Assembly (NCBI GenBank): GCA_023053545.1
Contig: JAKZAN010000006.1
Span: 2,175,001 to 2,239,000, forward strand
Source: Lepidurus packardi
Lineage: Eukaryota; Arthropoda; Branchiopoda; Notostraca; Triopsidae
DNA length: 64,000 bases
Direction: 5' to 3'
The translations under genes and the position numbers were made by a program. Position 1 is the first letter of the stretch. Every line of letters starts with the position of its first letter. The notes beneath the pieces are model-generated. The model had not been told where the DNA came from and did no database searches. It worked only from the letters and a program-made list of their open reading frames with translations. Of the stretch, positions 1 to 15,618 are shown piece by piece.

Positions 1-3000
1 GATCATTGTGTTCTTGTACATAGACCGTGACATCAGCTAGCGAAATTTTTTTTAATTACGTTGCGTAAGGAATTCCTAAACGCAGATTTAGTTTTTACTT
101 ATTGCAGTCTGATTTGGAAACTTTTCCGTGGCATTAGCGTCCGTAACTTGGACCCGGAAATCTATGCTGGCTGCCGAATGATGGTTTAACGCTGTCACTA
201 GCTTTATCATGCCTGTCGTCTCATTGATTCTAAAAATGAAACGGCTGTACTATACAAGTTTAAAATGAGACATTAAGCTTACGTAAAAAAACGCATGAGG
301 AGCTCCTCATGGCTAAAACCAGATTTATCCCATATTGTATAGGGTCCCGAAAGGGCGTATCGAAGGTCTGCTTGCATGTCGGGATCTGTCGCTGTTACAG
401 CAAAAAGTTCTTGCTGAACAGCCGTAACTTCCGCAACGTGGTGCACATATAAGTCTTTGACAAATTGGGGGTTTTTGTTATTGACATCTTTAACCTAAGG
501 AAAACGCTTTTATTGATCTTGAATGAATACTCGTATCGATCTGAGACGGAGGTTTTACTTGAATGAATACAGACGCAGTGGCCGTCTGAGGATGAGGCTT
601 GCCATTGTCTACAGCATGTACTATTAATTTTTGTTCTGTGCCGTCCTTTTCCCACTGTAGCCGAGCTTCGGGGGCAACTGTGATAATTCCAGTGCGGTTA
701 TGTATAGAGAAATTATCCTTAACTGAGCCGACTAGGAAATACCGCAACTCCAAGTTGGATCCATCAGGATCGCTAGCTTCCACCTGACATAGATACAGAC
801 GTATTAATGGCATCAATATAGCTTAATTAACCAGGTTACCTGGATAACGGTAGTACCGGGGGCGGAATCTTCAGAGATCACGCCCTGGTAAATACTTTGG
901 ACAAACGAAGGCGCTTCGTTGCCATCAAATCCCACGCTCAGAATGATCTGCGTTTCCGAAGACAACGGAGGCGATCCCGAATCTTTGCCTACTATCGTCA
1001 AATTGAAACGGTTTGACTTGGTTTCCGACACGTTAATGGGACGAGTAAAATCTAATATTCCCGTATCAGCATCCAAATTAAAGAGTCCATCAGGGGTGTT
1101 GCCAGCTTCGATTTGGTAAGAGACATTTCCCCTGCGATTCTTGTCGCCATCTTTATCACGAGCCTAACATTTAAACTTCATATGTTTTCTGTTGATATGC
1201 CATGTTTGAGTTTCACTTACTTGAACTTGAAGTGGCGGGTCTAGAGCAGTAGCACCGTTGCTTACCACACGGCGGTACTCGGATTTCTCAAATTCAGGCG
1301 CATTATCATTGACGTCTTTAATGTTTATAGTCACCACTACGTTAGTCATTAGACCACCTCCATCCTTAGCTACGTAAATGAGACTGTAACTCGTCTGCGT
1401 CTCGTAATCCAAGCAAGTCTCCATTCCACAGTCCGCAACGGATAAATCGCCCGTGCTTTCATTTACGACAAATTTCTCGACACCGAAACCTCGCAAACTG
1501 TATCGTATTTCTCCGAAACTTCCACTATCAGCGTCAGTGGCTTCTAATCGAGTAATTAAATAATTCGGCTGCGCAGACTCCGAGACCTGAACGTGAGAAG
1601 ATTAATAAAGACGTGTAGCAGTAAAACGACAACAAACCATAAAAGTGAATGACGGCGAAGGGAACACAGGAGCGTTGTCATTGGCGTCTGACAATATGAT
1701 AGTGACTGTTGCTGTTGAGCTAAATTCATTGTCTTGTGTAGCGATAATGCGGACAACTATTTCACGCATATCTAGGTCCTCATAGTCTAATTTACTTGAG
1801 TTTTTTACTCGAATTGTTATAGGTGCTTGGCCCAAGCCAGACGTTGGGTACACAGAAAATATATCTTCAGCATTTGACGCTTCTTCCAACGACAATTCAA
1901 ATCTCGCGTGCATTGCGGTATCATTGTCCTTAACGAGAATATCCAATCCGGGAATGGCATGGCCGTTCTCTTTAGTAAACAAAAGATTTACATATTTGTT
2001 TGTGTGAGGCAAAACTAGTTAACAACTTACTAATATTTTCAGGAAAAGTTACAGTGTACTGCGCTTTATCAAACTCAGGGGGATGGTCGTTTACGTCCGT
2101 GACAAGTATGGTTACGTCGGCAGTCGAAAAATCTGACGTTTCTTTTCCTTCCGAATCCAATTCTATAGCCTAATCAAAATATTCTTCCATTCATAAACGC
2201 TGTTGCTAAACCCATGACTTTACCTTAATTTTAAAACTGTAACGTTCGTCTTGAGCTAAGATGTTGCGATCTTCACGATCTAGCGTCACTTCCGATGTGA
2301 CGATATTAGCAACGAACACCCCATCGTTTTCTTCAACATTTTCTATCTTAAAGTATCCTTTGTCGTCCTCAATCAAGCTCAGCTTCAAGTTCCGTAAATT
2401 CCCCATATCGCCATCCATAACTCGTACAGAAAGAACTTTCGTCCCCTTCACGAGAAAAAATAATAAAATTTACTTTTTTTCATAACTATATAATTTAATA
2501 AAGTACCGATGGACTGTTCTCTGGGACGAATTGGACGTAAGGACCACTCTCGAATATGGGTTTCTCATCAGGAACATCTTCTACGTCAACGTAAATCGTC
2601 GCGGTAGTTGACAAACGAGGTTCTGGTGGGTTAGCAGCATCTTCAGCTCGTACAACCATAATATACTGCTTCGGGGCACTATTATCATAGTCCAGAACGG
2701 CCTTGGTTGAAACCACGCCCACGAAATCACCCGTACCAAGGCGTTCAGCTTTAATTTGAAAACGCTCGCATGCCAAGGGACTCGCCTGTGTATATCAATG
2801 CGACAAAGATGACAAGTAGTAAAATAGGATAGAACAGGATGTATGTCCCTTGTTCTTTTGTACTTCGCTTTGCCATCCGCTCCCCTCCTGCGCCTGCTGA
2901 CTGTCCTCTTTCGGCTAGCAATAGCCAATAGCTTACCAAACGTTTAAACTAGTTCTACGCAAAATTTTCTTGACGTACGTAAACTTCCTAGCACTCGTAA

Positions 3001-3971
3001 TGTTTCCATAAGTAATTAATACAGGAAATAGTTAAGAAAATTTTAGAAACTTATCCCTATAATTCTAAAATCTACTTTTTAATGTACGGTCAGTAGGAAG
3101 AGGGTTAGAAAAGTACCGCCATGGACACAAGCTTAATGGCGCCCCTTCAAAATTAACTCTGGCTTCCCTTCAACAAGCGGATAAATCTTTCGCCTTTTAC
3201 TAAAGATTTCCGTGGAGGGGAGCAAATGATGAGTCTGAATTAAATTTTTTGTTGCCCGTCCATCGACGGGCTCGCAAACCAATGAAAATCAATCTTTGCT
3301 GAGCTAATACGGCACCTTTTTATTTATTAAGCCGCATAAGCTATTTCGTACTGAACCGTTCTAGTTTAATATCATTACCTTTTCATCGCATGTTAAAATT
3401 ATTTCAGCGTTCTGGCCTGCATCAGCATCCGTAATTTTTATTCCAGTATAAAACACCTTCCCGAGTGTTGTTGCTTCAGACACATTAGCTCGAAAAGGCT
3501 TCCCAATAAAGATTGGCGCGTTGTCATTTGAGTCCAAAACGGGGATTTCACGTCTCAAACTAACAGTGTTAGGTTCTGCATTGGGCCCCTTTTCATCTAC
3601 ATTATTTATGGGTATGTACCACAGGATATGAAGACGGAATTTAACGAAAAGTTACCTGTTAAACTGATAATGACCTCTAGAAAATTTTGCGTTTCCCGAT
3701 CCAAAGGCCGAATAAGCGTCACAATACCGGTGTTTCGCTGAACACTGAGGTAATCCCCACTAATGCTGTATGCTAACCTAGAGCCTTCCGGATCTACACC
3801 TTGCAATTTGTAAATGGATGTTCCAGGAGGCGTATTTTCTGCGATGGAGAAACCGGACATGTCTCCTCCGGGTAAAAACTTTGGGGGTAAATTAGCCGTT
3901 TCTCCATTTTGTCCATCAACAATAGAAGCGACTCCAAAAATAAACCACAGAATTAAAGTCGAAATCCTCAT
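1..3971 (-). CDS. Cadherin-superfamily protein, 5' part (cut by window edge)
   Basis: This gene encodes the N-terminal ectodomain of a calcium-dependent adhesion protein of the multi-repeat cadherin type (Cad87A/CDH23-like is my best guess). Exons on the minus strand: 3971-3656, 3596-3379, 2785-2507, 2445-2224, 2169-2031, 1969-1638, 1586-1221, 1163-840, 783-559, 494-283, 229-99 and 36-1. All junctions keep frame, giving about 933 residues before the window ends. The start is the ATG at 3971, which opens a signal peptide (MRISTLILWFIFGVASIVDG). Eight cadherin repeats can be counted from calcium-linker motifs such as DSNDNAP, DVNDHPP, DANDNAP and DVNDNAP, and from DREand LDYE-type motifs; the eighth is incomplete. 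The linker after the sixth repeat (GFDGNEAP) is degenerate. The donor of the exon ending at 1638 is GTTTGT, which is weak but joins a perfect reading frame. No transmembrane segment or cytoplasmic tail is in view, so the exact cadherin subfamily cannot be fixed. Confidence 0.9.
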
Positions 3972-4846
3972 TGCACAATTATCGCCGTTCTAGATTTCCA
4001 AAATCGCGCACCTGCTTGCCTCGCCCTACTTACGATAGGGAGGCCGGTCGACCTTTCACTTTTTGTCCATTACGGCTCGCAATCGGGTGTTTTTTAGAAT
4101 TTTAATTTTTGCAAATCCATGCGTTCACGTAACTAAACCGTTCTTTTTCTATTTTGTAGAATGTTGAACAAGGCAACCGTCACAAATGTTCTTCACTGAA
4201 ATAACTGTTAATGTACAATATATTTTACAGTTAAAACGACATTTTTGTAAAAAGTATAGTGTTTAAATAAAAATTAAATCACCAGATTATACTGTGGATA
4301 ACTAGACACGTTCCTTTGTTCCAAAGTAATTTTTTTCAGAATTTTATCTCTTACCTCCGATTTGCAAAAAAAAAAATTGTAGACCACACTTGATTTTGTC
4401 CTGAAGTCAATATCCCAGAAGGTGGGGCTTGTTCGGCCATCTTGTTCGCCCACTTTGCCTGCAGGTAGCTTATCCTTCCCTTTCCTACGTTGCCGAACAA
4501 GTGCCGCTTAATCAATGTTAATGGTAAGCAGCACAGCGGTGGGCATAAAAAAGCGACTTCTATTGTATAATTTACAATGGTCTGCCTTATTGCATTTATA
4601 TTCTAAGGCGTAAGTGTTTTAGTTGATTGTTTTTTTTAGCAAAACATTTCTTACGAAAATACAAAATTGAGAGAGGTTTCCCTACTGTGCGTTATTATAC
4701 ACGGCTGTTAATGTTAGAATGTTTTAAATATAATTAATTCGCGATTTCGAACTAGCACTTTATTATTGAAGCAAATAATCAGAGCTATATCTACCAAGGC
4801 CCTTAGTAGATAGCTCTATTTTATAACTGCTATCTTCGAATTATTA
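3972..4846. other. Intergenic stretch, upstream of the cadherin gene
   Basis: I see no gene here. It should hold the promoter and 5' UTR of the minus-strand cadherin gene. At 4781-4815 there is an imperfect inverted repeat with arms close to AGAGCTATCTAC, directly before the tandem repeat array that starts near 4847. Confidence 0.5.
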
Positions 4847-5946
4847 AACTGAAAAGTTGAAAAAGTTGAAAGCTGGCTTCTCGGCCATTGCTGTAGGCTC
4901 GACAGCCGTGCGCTGGTCAGCTAGTGCGGATGATTTTTTAAAAATAAATATTCTTAGCCCGATATATACCGATTGAACATTTGACACTGGAAGAAGAATA
5001 TCTGAGCTAGCTATGGGTATTTTTCCTATATTTATAAACGCTGTCTTCGATTTGCAAAACGGAAAAGTTGAAACACTTGCAAGCTGGCTTCTCGGCCATT
5101 GCTGTAGGCTCAACAGCCGTGTTGCGCTGGTCAGCTAGGGCGGATGATTTTTTAAAAATAAATATTCTTAGCCCGATATATACCGATTGAACATTTGACA
5201 CTGGAAGAAGAATATCTGAGCTAGCTATGGGTATTTTTCCTATATTTATAAACGCTGTCTTCGATTTGCAAAACGGAAAAGTTGAAACACTTGCAAGCTG
5301 GCTTTTCGGCCATTGCAGTGGGCTCGACAGCCGTGCGCTGGTCAGCTAGTGCGGATGATTTTTTAAAAATAAATATTATTAGCCCGATATATACCGATTG
5401 AACATTTGACACTGGAAGAAGAATATCTGAGCTAGCTATGGGTATTTTTCCTATATTTATAAACGCTGTCTTCGATTTGCAAAACGGAAAAGTTGAAACA
5501 CTTGCAAGCTGGCTTCTCGGCCATTGCTGTAGGCTCAACAGCCGTGTTGCGCTGGTCAGCTAGGGCGGATGATTTTTTAAAAATAAATATTCTTAGCCCG
5601 ATATATACCGATTGAACATTTGACACTGGAAGAAGAATATCTGAGCTAGCTATGGGTATTTTTCCTATATTTATAAACGCTGTCTTCGATTTGCAAAACG
5701 GAAAAGTTGAAACACTTGCAAGCTGGCTTTTCGGCCATTGCAGTGGGCTCGACAGCCGTGCGCTGGTCAGCTAGTGCGGATGATTTTTTAAAAATAAATA
5801 TTATTAGCCCGATATATACCGATTGAACATTTGACACTGGAAGAAGAATATCTGAGCTAGCTATGGGTATTTTTCCTATATTTATAAACGCTGTCTTCGA
5901 TTTGCAAAACGGAAAAGTTGAAACACTTGCAAGCTGGCTTCTCGGC
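4847..5946. repeat. Tandem array of 211/214-bp monomers in 425-bp dimers
   Basis: The phrase CTGTCTTCGATTTGCAAAAC recurs at 5041, 5255, 5466, 5680 and 5891, so the spacing is 214, 211, 214 and 211 bp. Two monomer types alternate. One has CTTCTCGGCCATTGCTGTAG and an extra GTT (AGCCGTGTTGCGC); the other has CTTTTCGGCCATTGCAGTGG and AATATTATTAGC. The real unit is therefore a 425-bp dimer, present twice (5041-5465 and 5466-5890) and almost identical between copies. A diverged copy precedes it (about 4847-5040) and a partial copy ends at 5946. Each monomer contains a stop in the open minus-strand frame, so the short open frames in the array are not genes. Confidence 0.93.
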
Positions 5947-8640
5947 CTAATTTGTTTAAAAAGATCTAGAACACCGGTAACAAACATCTGTTCGCGGCAA
6001 CTGCACCAAACTGAAACCGAGTTCGCGGTTCGAGAATGCGGGTTCTAAACACACCATGTTTAAGACAGTTGAAGCTGTAAGTAAATAAAGCATAATAGTA
6101 ATATTTATACGTACTAGTGAAGTGGCTTATTAGTTCACAGGTTAATATAAAGTACATTAGAACACACCGCTTGTTCTTTAACCAATTTGGACAAATTAAG
6201 GGGATTAGAGCGAACAGGGACGGAAAAGAGTAGCAGGGGGTGGTAAAACTGGGTGGAGTGGGGTTGCTCAGGGAATAGCTTGCTAGCACAGCCAACTCTG
6301 ACCTCGACGACTTCTGATTTTTCTTTTAACACAGGAAATGCGGACGTTTTCCCCCTCAAAAATGACCATATAAAGTGCTTTATCTCAAAAACTATCTGTC
6401 CGATTTTCTTAGTTTTTCCACTATAAATCTTACAAAAAAATCACGGATTTTTTGAGACCATTTTAAAGCCTGTCAGACGATTTTGAAAGATTCGACCGGC
6501 CTCCCTACTTACGAACACTTAAGCACTGTTTCTGGTCAATGTACTATACAAACAATATAGAAACTGATATTATGACAGCAAGCCAAATTAACACTGCAAC
6601 AACAAACTGTTCGTCATTATTGATGGTAAGACTGCCACCATCAACTACTCTGCAGCAAAGCAAAGGTAGAAGGAGCCACAGGTAGCCTCTGGGGATTTGA
6701 TCCGAAGGATATTTCCGTATGTCCCCTTTTCTCTTCTTTCATTCTCCTACCTTTCTTTACTGCTTTACTTGGATTTCACCTTGAGAAGTTAACAAGCCAC
6801 AGTCGATGGCCTTAAGCCACTCCTACTTTCACGGTACCGTAAGTTCAAAGGAACCCGCATCCCCAATCTTACAAAAGTTGACATTTTGGGTTGAATAAAA
6901 TAAAGCTAATGTAACAGATTACCTTCAACAAACCATATTTTGTAACGTCAAGCTACGCAGTATTTTGTTGTTTGATGAACTTGTAAATACCCGCCATAAA
7001 ACTTCCATAAGGCTACTTTCGGCATTGTCAATTCATAACTATATGTCATAACTATATGTCATAACTATATGCTATATTCATAGCAACATCGTATAATTTT
7101 TTTTTACGTTTCAGAAAACGGAACAAATGTGTACAAAATTTTTAACAAATGAAGCCCGTCTTATTTGTTGTCTTGAACTTTATCGAAATTACAATTAAGT
7201 CAGAAATATAGGACCATGACCTTTTCAAGTTAACAATAATGTATACCTTATATTTTAGCAACATGATTATCACTGCATCTAAGGTAAACGATTAGGTAGG
7301 TTAACTTAAATTACCATTTACCTTTTCCCATGGTAATCCTTCTGCAATGCAAAGTAGAACGCAATCCCGGAAGACCGCTTTAGCTATTTTCTTCCATATT
7401 TTTTCACCGCTATACAATCTTCAAGTAGCCCAGCATAATACCCAGCAGCCATACCCATTAGCCACCGATGTGATGAACTGTTCAGCTTAACATTAGCTAC
7501 ACTAGCAAAAAAGTTCCCATTATTTTCCACAATGAGTTGCGTATTCAACATAAGCTAGTCCTATGAGGAAATTTGAAACAATTACCTTCTTTAGCAAGTT
7601 CCATTACGTAGGTAATATCACTCCTTCCATTATATACAGCTTAAAGTCTTGAACGTGGCTATTAATTTAATTATATATACAACTGGGATGGTAGATTCAG
7701 CCTGCAATGTCTTTCTACTTCAGTGAGGTCGTTGGTTTGAAGCAAAGAGAGGGGGGATAGACGTCACCAGAGAATTTGGTATTCTACCTATCTCTTAAAA
7801 GTAATCGAGGTAAACTTTGCTTGTGTGGCTTATGGATCTGGTGGGCGATTCGATGTGACGCGACTCTACGGTTCAGATCTTATGTTCTTTCTAATGCTAT
7901 AGTTGCCTCATCAGTCATCCAGAAAGTGTTCATGTTCTCTTAACGTTTTGTTGGCTTATGCTCAGTACAAGCAAAAAACGTATTCGGTAGTACCACTGTG
8001 AAACACAAGGAAGGAGGGGCGTCTATTAGCCCACCTAATTATTACAATATAACATATTGTTTTCCTGGTTTTCAACTGACAAGGGCAAAGCTCTGCAATG
8101 GCAAAGGAGTCGCACTCGCTCGCGTACATCATCATAACCCTCGCTGGAAAGACGAATAGTCTCGAATCAGCTTCTTAAGAGTTCTTTCCTTATTTTCTCT
8201 TTAGTATGCAATTGAAGTGCATACGGGTTATACGCATATTTTGTTGACCCCCCCCCCCCTATTATATAAATTACCTTCCCCTAAAAAAGTGTGGAGTGGC
8301 GTGGGAACAGCGTAGTTATTGGAAAGTCTCACTCGTTTCCATGATACCCTAAATCAGATTGGATATCAGCCTCACCGGTGAAAAAAAAACGAGCAAAGAA
8401 AGACACGTGCTAATTCAACTTACAACATGAGCTCTCCCTATTAAGTTTAGATAAACATTAGGGTCGTAAACTCTCTGCTTGTGTAGTTGGTGGTGTGACC
8501 GGTCAATTACTGGTGCCATATCCCGCCGTTTATTGACCAAGCGTAAGTCTCGACACAAACGGGCAAAGTAAAATAAAGGGGGGTTGGTTTTGCTGATAAG
8601 GGTTAAAAGGGAGGGTTTAAATGTCGGAAGGTTCGTTAAT
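5947..8640. other. Long intergenic stretch without a recognisable gene
   Basis: About 2.7 kb between the tandem array and the bHLH gene. No open frame here has family resemblance. It contains a short triple repeat of CATAACTATATGT at about 7034-7070 and a run of 12-13 C near 8249-8261. The right end (about 8600-8700) is likely promoter sequence for the bHLH gene. Confidence 0.5.
7034..7070. repeat. Short tandem repeat, three copies of about 13 bp
   Basis: CATAACTATATGT is repeated three times head to tail (the last copy varies at its end). It lies in intergenic DNA with no gene nearby. Confidence 0.8.
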
Positions 8641-8967
8641 ATTCACACTCATTCGTCATCAAGAGTTGCGGTTAAACGCTCTGTCGGTCCAGTGCCTGAT
8701 TGTCAACTTGGCTTATCAACGTGAAGGCACACACAGTTACAAACAAAGTAAGTTACCGACCCTCAACCTGATTTCTTGATTGCCTTTTATATTTGTAAAT
8801 CTTGTCCAAGTACATTTTTCATGAGCAGATTAATTGATCGAAACAATTTGCCAACTTGCACACTTAATGAAATTTTTTTCAATCAATTTTGCTCGTTATC
8901 ACTAAACATAATTGCACCCGACAATATTAACCATTAAATTCTCAATTCTAGAGGACCGTGCGAAGAC

Positions 8968-9456
8968 ATGGCCGATGAAGTTTTACCATCAATTTGTGTT
9001 CATTCGAGCAATCCAATTCCCAACGGCAAAGGAGAATTAGCTAAGCACGATGAGCCATGGAGCCCCAGTGAATTTGCTTCACAAACAGTGGATTCAAGAC
9101 AACAAAGTTCTCGGATGAAAATCCATAAAAAAATCAAAGTGTCTAAAGCGCCCAAAACGGAATTAATATCCTATCGTCGGTCACGGGCCAACGGTCGGGA
9201 ACGTAACCGAATGCAGACGCTAAACGAAGCTCTGTACCGTTTACAACAAGTGTTACATACGTTGCCCAACGAAACCCGTCTAACCAAAATTGAAACCTTG
9301 CGTTTAGCCAAAAACTACATATGGACTTTATCCCAATTAGCACCACTGACCACTGCTACCAGTCTGGATGACCAGCAAGTTTTTAATGTTACTTTTGACG
9401 TTGAAGAGAATAATTCATCCGTGTCTAATACTTCTTGGATTTCAACCACTCCTTAA
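8968..9456 (+). CDS. Neurogenin/NeuroD-type bHLH transcription factor
   Basis: A 162-residue nuclear DNA-binding protein, coded in a single uninterrupted exon. The bHLH domain spans about residues 70-125. The basic region reads [20 protein letters not shown], with the ERNRM core that contacts E-boxes, and helix 2 reads [20 protein letters not shown]. The start of helix 2 (LTKIETLR) is neurogenin/tap-like, while RLAKNYIW is NeuroD-like, so I place it in the neurogenin/NeuroD group without choosing an orthologue. These proteins act as heterodimers with E proteins (daughterless) and promote neural fate. The ATG at 8968 follows a probable 5' UTR intron (donor AAGTAAGT near 8748, acceptor TTCTAG ending at 8951). 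A poly(A) signal AATAAA is at 9495-9500. The regions outside the bHLH are not recognisable. Confidence 0.9.
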   Translation: MADEVLPSICVHSSNPIPNGKGELAKHDEPWSPSEFASQTVDSRQQSSRMKIHKKIKVSKAPKTELISYRRSRANGRERNRMQTLNEALYRLQQVLHTLPNETRLTKIETLRLAKNYIWTLSQLAPLTTATSLDDQQVFNVTFDVEENNSSVSNTSWISTTP

Positions 9457-9494
9457 ATACCATGTCGCTTTACTGTTTTCAGACAGTTTTAGTA

Positions 9495-9500
9495 AATAAA
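9495..9500 (+). terminator. Poly(A) signal of the bHLH gene
   Basis: AATAAA lies 39 bases after the bHLH stop codon on the same strand, a normal position for a compact 3' UTR. Confidence 0.6.
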
Positions 9501-9767
9501 GAAATTATTAAAAATGTAATATGTTAATTATTTAATATATAAATTTCATGATATTTCATTGGATACTGTAAACCCTATAACTAGATGTCAGCTAAGTGCC
9601 GAAAGGCCGCCTTGTTGGAACAGTAAAGCCAAAGCAGTGATGGGAACAAGCCATCCTCTCCGCACATTCTTTCCTCTCGCTATTTCAAAGCTGAGTTTGC
9701 GCTCTAAACCGTGAGCAAGATTCTCGGTAACCGGTTGTGATGTCAGACAGACGCCGGCTACCCATTT

Positions 9768-9778
9768 GTATATATATA
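9768..9778 (+). promoter_or_regulatory. TATA-like element upstream of PAPS synthetase
   Basis: A TATATATATA tract lies about 150 bases before the ATG at 9924. It is in a plausible position for a core promoter with a short 5' UTR. This rests on position and composition only. Confidence 0.3.
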
Positions 9779-9923
9779 GTGACCGTAGCTGTACTGTAGT
9801 AAACTGTGTGTGTAGACAACCACTAAATCTCATGCTAACAGAACCACTGCCATTCTGACCAATTTTATAGTTGACCATTATACAGTCTTTATTTAGTGTT
9901 TAAAGTTACTCGTGCTGTTCAAA

Positions 9924-14856
<4,933 letters not shown>

Positions 14857-15618
14857 CGAATTAACCAAATATTACGCGAATCCCCAGCGGATTGAAGAAG
14901 CGAAGCGCGCATCTTTTTAATGGATGGAAATTTATAATTGCGGTATGTGTTGGAGTGCTTTTTTTGTTTTGTTTGTTTTTATTACATTTTATGTTTGTGA
15001 AATGGGACTGAAATAATATAAAACACAGTCTATACCCTTTAACGTTCCAGCTTGCCTTAATTTCTTATTTGATTTTTTTCCCTCATCTCAATAGTAATTT
15101 CGGCAAAATTCACTTTTTGTGAGGGCTTTTTATCGCTCACATGCGAAATAGTAGCAATACAAGCTAGCTATAGCTAATGGCCAAAGGTGCTCGTCTTGCT
15201 TTACCTATGACTTCAATTACGCAAATGAGCGAAAAATAGAAAACTGCCGCAGAGAAAGGCAATCCGCGGGTTCTGGATATTTGAGTTAGAGTTCGGTGCA
15301 TGCGACCCTTTGCACACAGAATACGGAAGAGGGCTCCAACTTCCAACACACGGCAGACGGCTTCCTTAGCTAAGGTTTGCAGCTGGCGTGTACGGCAAGC
15401 TTTTGTGTGTCAAGACTTTTGTGTATTATATGGTAGGGAGGCTAAAACTCTAGAAGTGGAAGTGTAGGAACGCCATATGCATTCTGTTTAATTTTTGGTA
15501 AAGTTCCCTTAATCTCAGACGATGCGTTGTCACGAACCAGCCGCAGTGTAACGAGAGCTGGGTTTAGTGCACGAAAGCAGCCACGACGCGAGAGCAAGAC
15601 AGTAACACGGCTACCAAA
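14857..15618. other. Intergenic region between PAPS synthetase and CCDC6
   Basis: This contains the 3' UTR of PAPS synthetase and the promoter and 5' UTR of CCDC6, which are transcribed in the same direction. I see no further gene and no clear AATAAA. Confidence 0.5.

Noticed and set aside
4844..5987. Several overlapping minus-strand open frames of 60-110 residues with the same repeated peptide
   Set aside because: They are the tandem repeat read in one frame; each monomer has its own stop and no start context or family resemblance.
5966..6359. Overlapping minus-strand open frames beside the tandem array
   Set aside because: Composition and lack of motifs suggest chance open frames in intergenic DNA.
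8249..8261. Poly-C run (also near 19066-19078)
   Set aside because: Simple homopolymers, common in such genomes and with no clear function.
9588..9878. A 96-codon minus-strand open frame between the bHLH gene and PAPS synthetase
   Set aside because: No family resemblance and it covers the likely PAPS synthetase promoter.
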